Positions 1 to 10,401 are shown, counted from the stretch's first letter. The stretch is 64,000 nucleotides of DNA from Acinetobacter cumulans (GCF_003024525.3 NZ_CP035934.2:496001-560000), one strand, 5' to 3'. Notes: generated from the letters alone by a model not told the origin. Numbers and translations are program-made.

Positions 1-7
1 TCTGACA

Positions 8-283
8 ATGCCTCGTTCTCTGAAAAAAGGCCCATTCGTCGATGCGCACTTGTTCGCTAAGGTTGAAGCGGCTATCGCGGCTAATAACCGTAAGCCGATC
101 AAAACTTGGTCGCGTCGTTCGATGATCTTACCGGATTTTGTTGGTCTAACAATTTCTGTACACAATGGCCGTAACCATGTTCCAGTAATCGTATCTGAAC
201 ACATGGTTGGTCATAAACTAGGTGAATTCGCGCCAACTCGTACCTATCGTGGTCACGGTGTTGACAAGAAGTCTAAACGTTAA
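8..283 (+). CDS. rpsS: 30S ribosomal protein S19
   Basis: S19 sits in the head of the small subunit beside S13 and contacts tRNA. The 91-aa product begins [10 protein letters not shown] and contains [11 protein letters not shown], both hallmarks of the family, and its length is normal. It is the first complete gene of the window, followed 8 bases later by rplV, as in S10 operons generally; rplB should lie just upstream, outside the window. Confidence 0.98.
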   Translation: MPRSLKKGPFVDAHLFAKVEAAIAANNRKPIKTWSRRSMILPDFVGLTISVHNGRNHVPVIVSEHMVGHKLGEFAPTRTYRGHGVDKKSKR

Positions 284-291
284 TAGGTGCT

Positions 292-624
292 ATGATGGAA
301 GTAACTGCTAAATTACGCGGTGCCGCTATCTCGGCACAAAAAGCACGTTTGGTTGCAGACCTTGTGCGCGGTAAATCTGTTGCACATGCGCTTAACATTT
401 TAACTTTCAGCAATAAAAAAGCTGCAGTTTTAGTTAAGAAAGCATTAGAGTCTGCGATTGCAAACGCTGAACACAATAACAGTTTAGATGTAGACGATCT
501 TAAAGTTTCTACGATCTACGTTGACGAAGGCATGAGCCTTAAACGTATTTTGCCACGTGCTAAAGGCCGTGCAGATCGTATTACTAAGCGTACTTGTCAC
601 ATCACCGTTAAGGTAGGGGTTTGA
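292..624 (+). CDS. rplV: 50S ribosomal protein L22
   Basis: L22 lines the peptide exit tunnel. The 110-aa product has the usual N-terminal helix-rich core ([15 protein letters not shown]) and the long basic beta hairpin near residues 85-100 ([12 protein letters not shown]) that reaches into the tunnel. Two adjacent ATG codons follow an AGGTG box; the second is an equally good start. It ends one base before the rpsC start codon, which suggests coupled translation within the S10 operon. Confidence 0.97.
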   Translation: MMEVTAKLRGAAISAQKARLVADLVRGKSVAHALNILTFSNKKAAVLVKKALESAIANAEHNNSLDVDDLKVSTIYVDEGMSLKRILPRAKGRADRITKRTCHITVKVGV

Positions 625-625
625 T

Positions 626-1378
626 ATGGGTCAGAAGGTTCATCCAATCGGTATCCGCCTAGGTGTTGTGAAACGTCATAACGCTAACTGGTATGCGAGT
701 CCGAAACAATACGCTGAATACTTGCTTAAAGATTTGCAGGTTCGTGAGTTTTTAACTAAAAAACTTAAGAATGCAATGATCAGCAATATTCTTATCGAAC
801 GTCCTACAGGCGCTGCTAAAATTACTATTAGCACTGCTCGTCCAGGTATCGTTATCGGTAAAAAAGGCGAAGACATTGAGAAACTACAACGCGAATTAAC
901 AGCTATTATGGGTGTTCCTGCGCAAGTTAGTATCAATGAAATCGATCGCCCAGACTTAGACGCTCGTCTAGTTGCTGAAGCAATTGCTTCTCAATTAGAA
1001 AAACGTGTTATGTTCCGTCGTGCTATGAAGCGTGCGGTACAAAACTCTATGCGTGCTGGTGCTAAAGGTATCAAAGTTGAAGTATCAGGCCGTTTAGGTG
1101 GTGCTGAGATCGCTCGTACAGAATGGTATCGTGAAGGTCGTGTACCTCTACATACTTTACGTGCTGATATCGACTACTCAACTATGCGTGCTGAGACTAC
1201 TTACGGTACGATCGGTGTTAAAGTTTGGATCTTCCGTGGCGAGATCTTGGGTGGCATGAAACAAGTCATGAACCCAGCTCCTGCAGAAGAGCGTCCAGCT
1301 AAACGTGGTCGTGGTCGTGGTGAAGGTCAAGAGCGTCGTGGTCGTCGCAATGATCGTTCTGCTGAAAAAGGAGAATAA
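626..1378 (+). CDS. rpsC: 30S ribosomal protein S3
   Basis: S3 forms part of the mRNA entry site and its helicase activity. The 250-aa product carries the KH domain with the GxxG loop ([12 protein letters not shown], about residues 72-83) and the C-terminal S3 domain ([20 protein letters not shown]). The final 30 residues are an Arg/Gly-rich low-complexity tail, longer than in Escherichia coli S3 (233 aa). A strong AGGTAGGGG box lies before the ATG at the end of rplV. Confidence 0.97.
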   Translation: MGQKVHPIGIRLGVVKRHNANWYASPKQYAEYLLKDLQVREFLTKKLKNAMISNILIERPTGAAKITISTARPGIVIGKKGEDIEKLQRELTAIMGVPAQVSINEIDRPDLDARLVAEAIASQLEKRVMFRRAMKRAVQNSMRAGAKGIKVEVSGRLGGAEIARTEWYREGRVPLHTLRADIDYSTMRAETTYGTIGVKVWIFRGEILGGMKQVMNPAPAEERPAKRGRGRGEGQERRGRRNDRSAEKGE

Positions 1379-1381
1379 TCC

Positions 1382-1795
1382 ATGTTACAACCTAAACGTA
1401 TGAAATTCCGTAAAGTGCAAAAAGGCCGTAACACTGGTCTTGCACATCGCGGTAGCTCAGTATCTTTCGGTACAATCGCACTTAAATCAATCGAACGTGG
1501 TCGTATGACTGCACGTCAAATTGAAGCGGCGCGTCGTACAATCAGCCGTCGTATTAAGCGTGGTGGTAAGATCTTTATCCGTGTTTTTCCAGACAAACCA
1601 ATTACTAATAAACCATTAGAAGTTCGTATGGGTAAAGGTAAAGGTTCTGTGGAATACTGGGTTTGCGAAATCAAACCAGGTAAAGTCTTGTACGAAATTG
1701 ATGGTGTTAGCGACGAGTTGGCAACAGAAGCATTTAAACTTGCTGCTGCTAAACTTCCGTTTAAAACCACTATCGTGACTCGGACGGTAATGTAA
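1382..1795 (+). CDS. rplP: 50S ribosomal protein L16
   Basis: L16 organises the A-site tRNA elbow region of the large subunit. The 137-aa product starts [11 protein letters not shown] and holds the [13 protein letters not shown] and [12 protein letters not shown] segments typical of the family; length is normal. The AGGAG box lies in the last codons of rpsC, three bases from its own start. Its TAA stop shares its last base with the rpmC ATG. Confidence 0.97.
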   Translation: MLQPKRMKFRKVQKGRNTGLAHRGSSVSFGTIALKSIERGRMTARQIEAARRTISRRIKRGGKIFIRVFPDKPITNKPLEVRMGKGKGSVEYWVCEIKPGKVLYEIDGVSDELATEAFKLAAAKLPFKTTIVTRTVM

Positions 1796-1992
1796 TGAAA
1801 ACTAATGATCTACGTGAAAAGTCGGTAGAAGAGTTGACAGCTTTGCTTGATGAGCAACAGCTTAACCAATTCCGTCTTCGTATGGCAAAAGCAACTGGTC
1901 AATTGGGTAAATCGCACGAAGTTGCGCTTACTCGTAAAACAATTGCTCGTATTAAGACCCTCCTTACCGAAAAACAGGGGAACGGACAATGA
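1795..1992 (+). CDS. rpmC: 50S ribosomal protein L29
   Basis: A 65-aa two-helix protein located near the peptide exit, where it helps dock trigger factor and SRP. The motif [16 protein letters not shown] is the L29 signature region. Its start overlaps the rplP stop (TAATG) and its stop overlaps the rpsQ start (ATGA), so translation of rplP, rpmC and rpsQ is probably coupled. Confidence 0.97.
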   Translation: MKTNDLREKSVEELTALLDEQQLNQFRLRMAKATGQLGKSHEVALTRKTIARIKTLLTEKQGNGQ

Positions 1993-2246
1993 GTGAAAAT
2001 ACAGTCCGCACGTTAACAGGCAAAGTAGTAAGCGACAAGATGGACAAGTCTATCGTTGTGCTTATCGAACGCCGTGTTCAACACCCGTTGTATGGCAAAT
2101 CAATCCGCCGTTCAACAAAATTACATGCTCATGATGAGAACAACACTGCTAAAATCGGCGACGTTGTAACTATCAAAGAAAGCCGCCCAGTTTCTAAAAC
2201 TAAGTCTTGGACTCTAGTTGAAGTTATTGAAGCAGCTGCTGAGTAA
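1989..2246 (+). CDS. rpsQ: 30S ribosomal protein S17
   Basis: An 85-aa OB-fold primary 16S binder. Family motifs [14 protein letters not shown] and [18 protein letters not shown] are intact. It overlaps rpmC by four bases. It is the last S10-operon gene; the next 91 bases before rplN contain a long hairpin. Confidence 0.97.
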   Translation: MSENTVRTLTGKVVSDKMDKSIVVLIERRVQHPLYGKSIRRSTKLHAHDENNTAKIGDVVTIKESRPVSKTKSWTLVEVIEAAAE

Positions 2247-2260
2247 TTAACGTTCTAGTT

Positions 2261-2318
2261 GCATCATCGGTCAAATTCGAGTACTCTTTGAGCCTTTCGA
2301 ATTTGTGACCGGTGATGC
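2261..2318 (+). promoter_or_regulatory. long hairpin between rpsQ and rplN
   Basis: The left arm at 2261-2280 pairs with the right arm at 2297-2318, about 20 base pairs with one 2-base bulge and one G-U pair, around a 16-base loop. No T tract follows, so it does not look like an intrinsic terminator. It lies in the S10/spc boundary, about 20 bases before the rplN start. An RNA processing site or a ribosomal-protein control element is possible; the role is inferred only from position and shape. Confidence 0.7.
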
Positions 2319-2337
2319 TCGGTTTTGGAGTAGGGCA

Positions 2338-2706
2338 ATGATTCAGACCGAAAGTATGCTCGACGTAGCAGACAACAGTGGTGCTCGCCGCGTACAATGT
2401 ATTAAAGTACTTGGTGGTTCACATCGTCGTTATGCGTCTGTTGGCGACATTATTAAAGTTACTGTAAAAGAAGCAATTCCACGTTCACGCGTTAAAAAAG
2501 GTGATGTGATGAATGCTGTTGTTGTACGTACAAAGTTCGGCATCCGCCGTGCAGACGGTTCAGTTATTCGTTTCGACGATAACGCAGCTGTTATTTTGAA
2601 CAACAACAAAGCGCCAATTGCTACTCGTATCTTTGGACCAGTGACACGTGAACTTCGTACTGAACAGTTCATGAAAATTATTTCACTGGCTCCTGAAGTT
2701 CTATAA
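2338..2706 (+). CDS. rplN: 50S ribosomal protein L14
   Basis: L14 lies at the subunit interface and forms bridge B8. The start at 2338 gives the usual 122 aa, beginning [17 protein letters not shown]; a longer reading from a GTG-type upstream codon adds 11 residues that fall in the hairpin region and is rejected. TAGGGC precedes the ATG. Family motifs CIKVLGGS and [12 protein letters not shown] are present. First gene of the spc operon. Confidence 0.97.
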   Translation: MIQTESMLDVADNSGARRVQCIKVLGGSHRRYASVGDIIKVTVKEAIPRSRVKKGDVMNAVVVRTKFGIRRADGSVIRFDDNAAVILNNNKAPIATRIFGPVTRELRTEQFMKIISLAPEVL

Positions 2707-2715
2707 GAGGCAATC

Positions 2716-3033
2716 ATGGCTAAGATTCAAAAAGGCGATCAAGTAATCGTGATCGCAGGTAAAGAAAAAGGCAAACAGGGTACTGTATTGTCTGTTTCGA
2801 ATGACCAAGTGAAGGTTGAAGGCCTTAACTTAGTTAAGAAGCACCAAAAGCCAAACCGTGCTACGGGCGCTGAAGGTAGCATCGTAACTCAAGAGGCTTC
2901 GCTTCATATTTCTAACGTGGCAATTTTTAATGCTGCAACCCAAAAGGCTGACCGTGTTGGTTACCAAGTAGTTGAAGGCGTGAAAACTCGCGTATTCAAG
3001 TCATCTGGTGAATCAGTGGCGGCAGCGAAGTAA
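2716..3033 (+). CDS. rplX: 50S ribosomal protein L24
   Basis: A 105-aa assembly-initiator protein with the N-terminal KOW motif ([20 protein letters not shown], residues 3-22). It follows rplN by 9 bases with an AGAGG box and precedes rplE by 16 bases. In E. coli the S8 translational operator lies at the rplX/rplE junction; I could not recognise an equivalent stem here. Confidence 0.97.
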   Translation: MAKIQKGDQVIVIAGKEKGKQGTVLSVSNDQVKVEGLNLVKKHQKPNRATGAEGSIVTQEASLHISNVAIFNAATQKADRVGYQVVEGVKTRVFKSSGESVAAAK

Positions 3034-3049
3034 TAGGTTGATTTAGGCT

Positions 3050-3586
3050 ATGGCCAGACTTAAAACGCGTTACAACGACGAACTAAAAGCTCAGTTAAAA
3101 GAGCAATTAGACGTTAAAAATGTGATGGAAATTCCTCGCATTACTAAAATCACGATCAACATGGGTGTTGGCGCAGCTTCTGCTGACAAAAAACTCCTTG
3201 ATGGTGCTCTTGCAGATATGCAAGCGATTGCTGGTCAAAAACCAGTTCTTACATTAGCTCGTAAATCTATCGCTGGTTTCAAAATCCGTGATGGTTGGCC
3301 GATCGGTTGTAAAGTTACTTTACGCGGCGAACAAATGTACGAATTCTTAGACCGTTTGATCTCTATCGCGATCCCACGTATCCGTGACTTCCGTGGTTTC
3401 TCTGCGAAATCATTTGATGGTCGTGGTAACTACTCAATGGGTCTTAAGGAACAAATCATGTTCCCTGAAATCGATTTTGATAAGATTGATCGTATTCGTG
3501 GTATGGATATTACCATCACTACGACTGCTCGCACCGATGACGAAGGCCGTGCGCTTATGCGTGCATTCGGCTTCCCGTTCAAATAA
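3050..3586 (+). CDS. rplE: 50S ribosomal protein L5
   Basis: L5 binds 5S rRNA in the central protuberance. The 178-aa product has the expected segments [38 protein letters not shown] and the C-terminal [13 protein letters not shown]. Length is standard for the family (about 179 aa). It lies in the spc operon between rplX and rpsN. Confidence 0.97.
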   Translation: MARLKTRYNDELKAQLKEQLDVKNVMEIPRITKITINMGVGAASADKKLLDGALADMQAIAGQKPVLTLARKSIAGFKIRDGWPIGCKVTLRGEQMYEFLDRLISIAIPRIRDFRGFSAKSFDGRGNYSMGLKEQIMFPEIDFDKIDRIRGMDITITTTARTDDEGRALMRAFGFPFK

Positions 3587-3595
3587 GAGGTCGAT

Positions 3596-3901
3596 ATGGC
3601 TAAGAAAGGTATGATTAATCGCGAATTGAAACGCGAAGCTACTGTTGCTAAATTTGCTGCAAAACGTGCTGAATTAAAAGCTACGATTGCAAATGTAAAT
3701 GCAAGCGACGAAGAGCGTTTCGAAGCGATGATGAAATTACAAGCATTACCACGTAATGCGTCTCCAGTACGTCTGCGTAACCGTTGTGGTTTAACTGGTC
3801 GTCCTCATGGTTACTTCCGTAAGTTCGGTCTAAGCCGTAACAAACTACGTGATACAGTAATGCAAGGTGATGTACCTGGCGTTGTTAAGGCAAGCTGGTA
3901 A
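3596..3901 (+). CDS. rpsN: 30S ribosomal protein S14, zinc-free form
   Basis: A 101-aa S14 of the long type that lacks the paired CxxC zinc ligands; only one Cys ([12 protein letters not shown]) is in the conserved core. It packs in the 30S head beside S3 and S10. The C-terminal [12 protein letters not shown]...GVVKASW is diagnostic. A GAGGT box precedes the ATG, 9 bases after rplE. Confidence 0.97.
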   Translation: MAKKGMINRELKREATVAKFAAKRAELKATIANVNASDEERFEAMMKLQALPRNASPVRLRNRCGLTGRPHGYFRKFGLSRNKLRDTVMQGDVPGVVKASW

Positions 3902-3913
3902 GGAGCACTATAA

Positions 3914-4309
3914 ATGAGTATGCAAGATACCGTTGCCGACATGCTAACACGTGTTCGTAACGCACAAATGGCGAAGAAACAAACTGTTTCTATGCCTAAT
4001 TCTAAGTTGAAGGTTGCTATTGCAAACGTACTTCAACAAGAAGGTTACATCTCTAACGTAGAAGTTGCAGACGCTGAAGGCAAAGCAACTTTAACAATTA
4101 CGTTAAAATATTTCGAAGGCAAACCAGTTATCGAAACTGTGAAACGCGTAAGCCGTCCAGGTCTACGTCAATACCGCGGTAAAGATGCACTTCCTAGCGT
4201 TAAGCAAGGTTTAGGTATTGCAATTGTTTCTACAAGCAAAGGCATCATGACTGATCGCGCTGCACGTGCTGCGGGCATCGGTGGTGAAGTTATTGCTTTT
4301 GTTTCTTAA
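3914..4309 (+). CDS. rpsH: 30S ribosomal protein S8
   Basis: S8 is a primary binder of the 16S central domain and, in E. coli, the repressor of the spc operon. The 131-aa product begins [18 protein letters not shown] and ends with the [20 protein letters not shown] motif. AAGGAG lies 9 bases before the start. Confidence 0.97.
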   Translation: MSMQDTVADMLTRVRNAQMAKKQTVSMPNSKLKVAIANVLQQEGYISNVEVADAEGKATLTITLKYFEGKPVIETVKRVSRPGLRQYRGKDALPSVKQGLGIAIVSTSKGIMTDRAARAAGIGGEVIAFVS

Positions 4310-4322
4310 TAGGTGATTCCTC

Positions 4323-4856
4323 ATGTCTCGTGTGGCTAAAGCCCCAGTAACTGTACCTAACGGTGTAACAGTTACTCAGAACGGCCGGCAGGTCGAAGTG
4401 AAAGGCACTAAAGGTACTTTGTCTTTCAACCTGCATGCGCTGGTCGAGCTTAAACAGGAAGAAGGTAAACTTCAAGTTGCTCCAGTTAAAGAGTCGAAAG
4501 ACGCTTGGATGCAAGCTGGTACTGCTCGCGCTGTCTTAAACAACCTTGTAAAAGGTGTTAGCGAAGGCTTCGAACGCAAGTTACAATTGATTGGTGTTGG
4601 TTACAAAGCTGCGGTTAAAGGTAACGTTGTTAACCTTAACCTTGGTTTTTCACACCCAATTGATTATGCACTTCCTGAAAGTGTGACTGCTGAAACTCCA
4701 ACTGCAACTGAAATTATCCTTAAATCTGCTGACAAAGCAGCTTTAGGTCAAGTTGCTGCGGAAATCCGTGGCTACCGTCCACCAGAGCCTTATAAAGGTA
4801 AAGGTGTTCGTTATTCTGACGAAGTTGTACTTCGTAAAGAAGCTAAGAAGAAATAA
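4323..4856 (+). CDS. rplF: 50S ribosomal protein L6
   Basis: L6 has two related alpha/beta domains near the GTPase centre. The 177-aa product begins [15 protein letters not shown] and contains [13 protein letters not shown] and the C-terminal [16 protein letters not shown] signature. Position between rpsH and rplR is canonical for the spc operon. Confidence 0.97.
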   Translation: MSRVAKAPVTVPNGVTVTQNGRQVEVKGTKGTLSFNLHALVELKQEEGKLQVAPVKESKDAWMQAGTARAVLNNLVKGVSEGFERKLQLIGVGYKAAVKGNVVNLNLGFSHPIDYALPESVTAETPTATEIILKSADKAALGQVAAEIRGYRPPEPYKGKGVRYSDEVVLRKEAKKK

Positions 4857-4870
4857 GGCGCGAGGTTCTT

Positions 4871-5221
4871 ATGAACGAAAAGAAACAATCCCGTTTGCGT
4901 CGTGCGAAAAGCACACGCTTGCACATTCGTGCATTGGGTGCGACTCGCTTGTGTGTAAACCGCACACCGCGTCACATCTATGCTCAAGTTATCTCAGCAG
5001 ATGGTGGCAAAGTATTAGCTCAAGCTTCTACTTTAGATGCTACTTTACGTGCAGGTACAACTGGTAACGTTGAAGCAGCGAAACAAGTAGGTGCTTTAAT
5101 CGCAGAGCGTGCTAAAGCAGCTGGTGTTACTAAAGTTGCATTTGACCGTTCTGGTTTTAAATATCATGGTCGTATCAAAGCCTTGGCTGATGCTGCTCGT
5201 GAAAACGGCTTGGAGTTCTAA
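4871..5221 (+). CDS. rplR: 50S ribosomal protein L18
   Basis: L18 binds 5S rRNA with L5 and L25. The 116-aa product has a basic N-terminus ([23 protein letters not shown]) and the C-terminal [21 protein letters not shown] signature. Its stop is two bases from the rpsE start codon. Confidence 0.97.
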   Translation: MNEKKQSRLRRAKSTRLHIRALGATRLCVNRTPRHIYAQVISADGGKVLAQASTLDATLRAGTTGNVEAAKQVGALIAERAKAAGVTKVAFDRSGFKYHGRIKALADAARENGLEF

Positions 5222-5223
5222 TC

Positions 5224-5721
5224 ATGGCTAAAGTTGAACAAAACGAAGGTCTTGTTGAAAAGCTGGTTGCCGTTGATCGTGTAGCCAAAGTTGTTAAGGG
5301 TGGTCGTATCTTCTCTTTCACAGCATTAACTGTTGTGGGTGATGGTAATGGTCGCGTAGGTTTTGGTCGTGGTAAAGCACGTGAAGTTCCAGCTGCTATT
5401 TCTAAAGCACTTGAAGCGGCTCGTCGCAACATGATTACTGTTGACCTTGTTGATGGTACTGTTCAGCACCCTATCAATGCTCGTCATGGCGCTAGCCGTG
5501 TTTACATGCAGCCTGCTTCTGAAGGTACTGGTGTAATCGCTGGTGGTGCAATGCGCGCAGTTTTAGAAGCTGTTGGCGTACGCAATGTATTGACTAAATG
5601 CTACGGTTCTACTAACGCTGCAAACGTTGTAAACGCGACTTTTAACGGTCTGCGTGATATGACTTCTCCTGAGAAGGTTGCTGCGAAACGTGGTCTTACT
5701 GTTGAACAAATTCAAGGGTAA
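5224..5721 (+). CDS. rpsE: 30S ribosomal protein S5
   Basis: S5 shapes the decoding region and mRNA entry. The 165-aa product has the N-terminal dsRNA-binding-like domain with [19 protein letters not shown] and [14 protein letters not shown], then the C-terminal [16 protein letters not shown] segment. Its Shine-Dalgarno sequence must lie inside the end of rplR, pointing to coupled translation. Confidence 0.97.
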   Translation: MAKVEQNEGLVEKLVAVDRVAKVVKGGRIFSFTALTVVGDGNGRVGFGRGKAREVPAAISKALEAARRNMITVDLVDGTVQHPINARHGASRVYMQPASEGTGVIAGGAMRAVLEAVGVRNVLTKCYGSTNAANVVNATFNGLRDMTSPEKVAAKRGLTVEQIQG

Positions 5722-5727
5722 TCAATC

Positions 5728-5904
5728 ATGAAAACGATTAAAGTTACCCAGACTAAATCTTCATCGCATCGCTTGAAAAATCACAAGCTTAGCCTTAAAG
5801 GTTTAGGTCTGCGTCGTATTGGTCATACTGTAGAAGTGCTAGATACACCTTCTAACCGTGGTATGATCAACCAAGTCTACTATATGGTTAGTGTAGAGGA
5901 ATAA
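5728..5904 (+). CDS. rpmD: 50S ribosomal protein L30
   Basis: A 58-aa protein from ATG 5728 to TAA 5902-5904. It begins [12 protein letters not shown] and carries the L30 signature [24 protein letters not shown]. Its place between rpsE and rplO, with 6- and 3-base gaps, is the usual one. Easily missed because of its short length. Confidence 0.96.
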   Translation: MKTIKVTQTKSSSHRLKNHKLSLKGLGLRRIGHTVEVLDTPSNRGMINQVYYMVSVEE

Positions 5905-5907
5905 GCC

Positions 5908-6348
5908 ATGACTCTGCGTTTAAATACAATTGCACCTGCAGAAGGTGCTAAACGTGATAACCTTCGTTTAGGCCGTGGTATCGGTTCTGGCGTTGGTAAG
6001 ACTGGTGGCCGTGGTGTCAAAGGTCAAAACTCGCGTAAGAGCGGTGGTACACGTCCAGGTTTCGAAGGCGGTCAAACAGCGTTATATCGTCGTTTGCCTA
6101 AATTCGGCTTCACTAGCCAAATGGCTTTGAAAACTGCTGAAGTACGTTTATCAGAACTTTCTAAAGTTGAAGGCGACATCGTGTCTCTAGAAACTTTAAA
6201 AGCTGCTAACGTTGTACGTAAAGACATGCTTCGTGCACGTATCGTACTTTCTGGTGAAATTACTCGTGCATTCACTGTACAAGGTGTTGCATTGACTAAA
6301 GGCGCTAAAGCTGCTCTAGAAGCTGCTGGCGGCAAAGTCGAGGAGTAA
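5908..6348 (+). CDS. rplO: 50S ribosomal protein L15
   Basis: A late-assembling large-subunit protein. The 146-aa product shows the glycine- and arginine-rich N-terminal extension ([19 protein letters not shown], about residues 24-42) and the RRLPKFGF motif, followed by the globular C-terminal domain. It stops 6 bases before the secY start. Confidence 0.97.
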   Translation: MTLRLNTIAPAEGAKRDNLRLGRGIGSGVGKTGGRGVKGQNSRKSGGTRPGFEGGQTALYRRLPKFGFTSQMALKTAEVRLSELSKVEGDIVSLETLKAANVVRKDMLRARIVLSGEITRAFTVQGVALTKGAKAALEAAGGKVEE

Positions 6349-6354
6349 TCCCCA

Positions 6355-7713
6355 GTGTCTATGTCTCCTAGCTCGTCAGGTCATGTTAACATGATGAAAG
6401 GTCAACCATTTCATGTGAAATACCGTGAAATTATTCGTCGTATGATGTTCCTCATCGGGGCGTTGTTGGTTTTTCGGTTAGGAGCGCATATACCAGTACC
6501 GGGCATTAATAATGTTGCGCTTGAAAACCTTTTTAATGCAAACCAAGGCACGATCCTTGGTTTGTTTAATATGTTTTCAGGTGGTGCATTAGAGCGGATG
6601 TCAATTCTTGCTCTAGGGATCATGCCATACATCTCTGCATCGATTATCGTGCAGTTGATGTCAACTGTGGTTCCTTCGCTTGAAGCTTTGAAAAAAGAAG
6701 GCGAACAAGGCAAGCGTAAGATTAACCAATATACACGTCAGGGCACGTTGTTCCTTGCACTTGTGCAAGCGATCGGGATGTGTGCGGGTCTAATTAGTCA
6801 AAATATTACTTTGACTTCTGGTCTTGCATTTTACGTTCCCGCTGTAACATCTTTAGTTGCAGGTACAATGTTCTTAATGTGGCTGGGTGAACAAATTACC
6901 GAGCGTGGGGTGGGGAATGGTATTTCCATGATCATCTTCGCTGGTATTGTTGCAGGTTTGCCGAACTTGGTTCTGCAATCATTTACTTCTATCGATAATG
7001 GTCAATCAAGTATGATTGGTTTGGCAGTTTTTGCTGTATTATCGATTGCAGTATTGGCAGCAATTGTGTTTATTGAGAAAGCGCAACGTCGTATTCCAGT
7101 AAACTATGCTCAAAAACAACAAGGTCGTCGTGTATTTACAGCACAACAGACACATTTGCCGTTAAAAATTAACATGGCGGGTGTGATTCCTGCGATTTTT
7201 GCAAGTTCATTGCTATTATTTCCTGCGAGCTTAGGTCAGTGGGTAGGTAGTCATGATGTTGATGCTGGTTTTATTAAGCGTGGCCTACAAGATTTGGCAC
7301 TCGTTTTGTCGCCTGGACAGCCGTTGTATTTGGTGCTCTTTGGTGCGTTAATTATCTTTTTCTGTTATTTCTATACTGCGCTAGTATTTAGCCCTAAAGA
7401 AGTTTCAGAGAACCTAAAACGCAGCGGAGCTTATGTGCCTGGTATTCGTCCAGGTGAGCAAACTGCTCGTTACTTAGATCATATTCTCAATCGATTGACC
7501 TTTATCGGTGCGATTTATATCACAATCATCTGTTTAATGCCGATGATTCTACAAAGTTCGTTTGGTATTCCATTCAGCTTAGGTGGTACGTCTTTACTGA
7601 TCGTAGTGGTTGTTGTGATGGACTTTATGGCTCAGCTACAAGCTCATCTCACATCGCATCAGTACGATAATCAATCATTAATGAGAAAAACGACTGCTCA
7701 TCCTAAGGGATAA
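6355..7713 (+). CDS. secY: protein translocase subunit SecY
   Basis: The channel-forming subunit of the SecYEG translocon in the inner membrane. The 452-aa product has ten predicted membrane segments, the signatures [11 protein letters not shown] and [17 protein letters not shown] and the cytosolic loop [14 protein letters not shown]. The reading opens at GTG 6355; an ATG two codons later (6361) is an alternative start. Placement after rplO is standard. Eight or so hydrophobic stretches with Gly-rich turns confirm an integral membrane protein. Confidence 0.97.
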   Translation: MSMSPSSSGHVNMMKGQPFHVKYREIIRRMMFLIGALLVFRLGAHIPVPGINNVALENLFNANQGTILGLFNMFSGGALERMSILALGIMPYISASIIVQLMSTVVPSLEALKKEGEQGKRKINQYTRQGTLFLALVQAIGMCAGLISQNITLTSGLAFYVPAVTSLVAGTMFLMWLGEQITERGVGNGISMIIFAGIVAGLPNLVLQSFTSIDNGQSSMIGLAVFAVLSIAVLAAIVFIEKAQRRIPVNYAQKQQGRRVFTAQQTHLPLKINMAGVIPAIFASSLLLFPASLGQWVGSHDVDAGFIKRGLQDLALVLSPGQPLYLVLFGALIIFFCYFYTALVFSPKEVSENLKRSGAYVPGIRPGEQTARYLDHILNRLTFIGAIYITIICLMPMILQSSFGIPFSLGGTSLLIVVVVVMDFMAQLQAHLTSHQYDNQSLMRKTTAHPKG

Positions 7714-7732
7714 GCGCACTTGAGGTTTCATC

Positions 7733-7849
7733 ATGAAAGTACAAGCTTCTGTAAAGAAAATTTGTGGTAGCTGTAAAGTTATCCGTCGTAATGGGGTTAT
7801 TCGCGTAATTTGTAGCGCTGAACCTCGTCATAAGCAGCGTCAAGGTTAA
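7733..7849 (+). CDS. rpmJ: 50S ribosomal protein L36, zinc form
   Basis: A 38-aa protein from ATG 7733, beginning [19 protein letters not shown]. Cys11, Cys14, Cys27 and His33 are the zinc ligands of the C+ form, so this is the zinc-requiring paralogue rather than the zinc-independent one. It follows secY by 19 bases, closing the spc operon as in other gammaproteobacteria. Confidence 0.96.
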
Positions 7850-7864
7850 TCTGATCAAGACCTG

Positions 7865-7921
7865 TTGATTTCAGTAGGCTAATTAGGTTATTATCCGCCC
7901 CTCAAGATTTTTGTGGGGCGG
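7865..7921 (+). promoter_or_regulatory. alpha-operon leader: candidate promoter and hairpin
   Basis: A possible internal promoter is seen as TTGATT at 7865-7870 and TATTAT at 7889-7894 (18-base spacer). It runs into a GC-rich hairpin whose arms CCGCCCC (7895-7901) and GGGGCGG (7915-7921) enclose a 13-base loop, 35 bases before rpsM. In E. coli this leader is the site where S4 represses the alpha operon through a pseudoknot; I only see the hairpin, so the control role is inferred. Confidence 0.45.
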
Positions 7922-7956
7922 TTGATTATCTTAACTGCCTTTTTGGAGAAAATTGA

Positions 7957-8313
7957 ATGGCTCGTATTGCCGGTGTAAACATTCCGGATAACAAGCATGC
8001 TGTTATCTCTCTAACGTACATCTTTGGTGTAGGTCGCCACACTGCTAAGAACATCTTAGCTACTGTAGGTATCGCTACTACAACTAAGATTCGTGAATTA
8101 GATGACGCTCAGCTTGATGCGATTCGTGCAGAAGTTGCTAAGGTTCCTACCGAAGGTGACTTACGTCGCGAAATTTCCATGAACATTAAACGTTTAATGG
8201 ATTTAGGCTGCTACCGCGGTCTTCGTCATCGTCGCAGCTTGCCTGTCCGCGGTCAACGCACCAAAACTAACGCACGTACCCGTAAAGGTCCGCGCAAACC
8301 TATTAAGAAATAA
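7957..8313 (+). CDS. rpsM: 30S ribosomal protein S13
   Basis: S13 contacts the 50S subunit (bridges B1a/B1b) and P-site tRNA. The 118-aa product begins [14 protein letters not shown] and carries [11 protein letters not shown] and the C-terminal signature [28 protein letters not shown] precedes the start. First gene of the alpha operon. Confidence 0.97.
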   Translation: MARIAGVNIPDNKHAVISLTYIFGVGRHTAKNILATVGIATTTKIRELDDAQLDAIRAEVAKVPTEGDLRREISMNIKRLMDLGCYRGLRHRRSLPVRGQRTKTNARTRKGPRKPIKK

Positions 8314-8332
8314 GATTTCTGGAAGCTAAAAG

Positions 8333-8719
8333 ATGGCTAAAGATACTCGCACACGCAAGAAGGTCACTCGTACCGTCTCTGAAGGTGTTGCACACATTCA
8401 CGCTTCTTTTAATAACACCATTGTGACTATTACCGATCGTCAAGGTAATGCACTGGCTTGGGCTACCTCTGGTGGACAAGGCTTCCGTGGATCACGTAAA
8501 TCAACTCCGTTCGCTGCTCAGGTAGCTGCTGAAGTTGCTGGTAAAGCAGCTTTAGACTACGGTTTGAAAAACTTGGACGTCCTTGTAAAAGGTCCTGGTC
8601 CAGGTCGTGAATCTGCGGTTCGTGCTTTAGGTGCAGTGGGTTATAAAATTAACAGCATTACCGATGTGACGCCAATCCCGCACAACGGTTGCCGTCCACC
8701 TAAAAAACGTCGCGTGTAA
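8333..8719 (+). CDS. rpsK: 30S ribosomal protein S11
   Basis: A platform protein next to the mRNA exit site. The 128-aa product contains [19 protein letters not shown], the [13 protein letters not shown] motif and the C-terminal [18 protein letters not shown] signature. It follows rpsM by 19 bases. Confidence 0.97.
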
Positions 8720-8731
8720 GGAGAAACATTC

Positions 8732-9358
8732 ATGGCTCGTTATATTGGTCCAAAATGCAAACTCTCTCGCCGCGAAGGGACAGACCTGCAATTAAAATCT
8801 GGCGTAAAACCATTTGACGTCAAAACAAAAAAAGCTGCTAAAGCACCTGGCCAACATGGCGGCGCTCGTGGTGGCAAACAATCTGAGTATTCACTACAAT
8901 TACGTGAAAAACAAAAAGTACGTCGTATGTACGGTGTTTTAGAACGTCAATTTAGTAACTACTACAAAGAAGCTGCTCGTGTTAAAGGCGCAACTGGTGA
9001 AAACTTGTTGAAATTGCTTGAAAGCCGTCTAGATAACGTTGTTTATCGCATGGGTTTTGGTTCTACACGTGCAGAAGCTCGTCAGCTTGTATCTCACCGT
9101 TCTATCACTTTAAATGGCCGTCGCGTTAACATCGCGTCTATCCAAGTTAAAGCTGGTGACGTGATTGCAGTTCACGAAGGCGCTAAACAACAATTGCGTA
9201 TCAAAAACGCAGTTGAATTAGCTGCTCAACGTGGCATTCCTTCTTGGATGGAAATTGACCATTCTAAATTGGAAGGTACGTTCAAAGCTGCTCCAGATCG
9301 TTCTGATTTACCTGCTGAAATCAACGAAAGCTTGATTGTAGAATTGTATTCTAAATAA
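8732..9358 (+). CDS. rpsD: 30S ribosomal protein S4
   Basis: A primary 16S 5'-domain binder; in E. coli it represses the alpha operon. The 208-aa product starts [16 protein letters not shown], has the S4 RNA-binding domain around residues 98-160 ([23 protein letters not shown]) and a single N-terminal Cys, so it is the zinc-free form. AAGGAG precedes the start. Confidence 0.97.
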   Translation: MARYIGPKCKLSRREGTDLQLKSGVKPFDVKTKKAAKAPGQHGGARGGKQSEYSLQLREKQKVRRMYGVLERQFSNYYKEAARVKGATGENLLKLLESRLDNVVYRMGFGSTRAEARQLVSHRSITLNGRRVNIASIQVKAGDVIAVHEGAKQQLRIKNAVELAAQRGIPSWMEIDHSKLEGTFKAAPDRSDLPAEINESLIVELYSK

Positions 9359-9375
9359 TCCTTGAGGTAGCAATA

Positions 9376-10383
9376 ATGACGCGTACTGCAAATGAGTTTC
9401 TAACTCCGCAAGCGATTAAGGTCGAAGCGGCAAGCGGGACCTCGGCAAAAGTTATTCTAGAACCCTTAGAGCGTGGCTTTGGTCATACTCTTGGTAATGC
9501 TTTACGTCGCATCCTACTTTCTTCTTTACCTGGCGCTGCTGTGGTTGAAGTTGAAATTGAAGGTGTCGAGCACGAGTACAGTACTTTGGAAGGCTTGCAG
9601 CAGGACATCGTCGAGCTCTTGCTGAACCTAAAAGGATTGTCTATTAAGCTGTTCGATCAAAATGAAGCTTATTTGACATTAGAGAAACAAGGTCCTGGCG
9701 ACGTAACTGCCGCTGACCTTCGTTTACCTCATAATGTTGAAGTGGTTAACCCTGAACACTTGATCGGCACTCTAAGTGCTACAGGCAATCTTAAGATGCG
9801 CCTGAAAGTTTCTCAAGGTCGTGGTTACGAGACTTCTGATTCACGCTTCCCAGAAGGCGAAACTCGCCCAGTGGGTCGTTTACAATTAGATGCTTCTTAT
9901 AGCCCTATTAAACGTGTGTCTTACACAGTGGAAAACGCTCGTGTAGAACAACGTACAGATCTTGATAAACTGATCATTGATCTTGAAACAAATGGTACTG
10001 TAGATCCAGAAGAAGCGATCCGCAAAGCGGCAACAATCTTGCAACAACAAATTGCAATCTTTGTTGATCTTCAGAAAGATCAAGCGCCAGTTGCTCAAGA
10101 ACCTCGTGAAGAAGTTGATCCAATCTTGCTTCGTCCAGTAGATGATCTAGAGCTTACTGTTCGTTCTGCTAACTGTTTGAAAGCAGAAAATATTTACTAC
10201 ATTGGCGATCTTGTTCAACGTACTGAAGTTGAGTTGTTAAAAACTCCTAACTTAGGTAAAAAATCGTTGACTGAGATTAAAGATGTTCTAGCTTCGAAAG
10301 GCTTGCAGCTTGGCATGCGTTTAGAAAACTGGCCACCAGCTAGTTTACGCATGGACGACCGCTTTGCCTATCGTAGCCGTTAA
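9376..10383 (+). CDS. rpoA: RNA polymerase subunit alpha
   Basis: Alpha dimerises to nucleate RNA polymerase assembly and its C-terminal domain contacts UP elements and activators. The 335-aa product has the N-terminal domain ([20 protein letters not shown], about residues 29-48; [11 protein letters not shown] type motif) and the C-terminal helix-hairpin domain (residues about 250-325) with [23 protein letters not shown]. It lies between rpsD and rplQ as expected. Confidence 0.98.
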   Translation: MTRTANEFLTPQAIKVEAASGTSAKVILEPLERGFGHTLGNALRRILLSSLPGAAVVEVEIEGVEHEYSTLEGLQQDIVELLLNLKGLSIKLFDQNEAYLTLEKQGPGDVTAADLRLPHNVEVVNPEHLIGTLSATGNLKMRLKVSQGRGYETSDSRFPEGETRPVGRLQLDASYSPIKRVSYTVENARVEQRTDLDKLIIDLETNGTVDPEEAIRKAATILQQQIAIFVDLQKDQAPVAQEPREEVDPILLRPVDDLELTVRSANCLKAENIYYIGDLVQRTEVELLKTPNLGKKSLTEIKDVLASKGLQLGMRLENWPPASLRMDDRFAYRSR

Positions 10384-10401
10384 TTAAGTAGGACTATCAC
10401 C

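Noticed and set aside
2305..2337. Eleven-residue N-terminal extension of L14
   Set aside because: It would be encoded in the hairpin arm and no family member has it; the ATG at 2338 gives the standard 122 aa.
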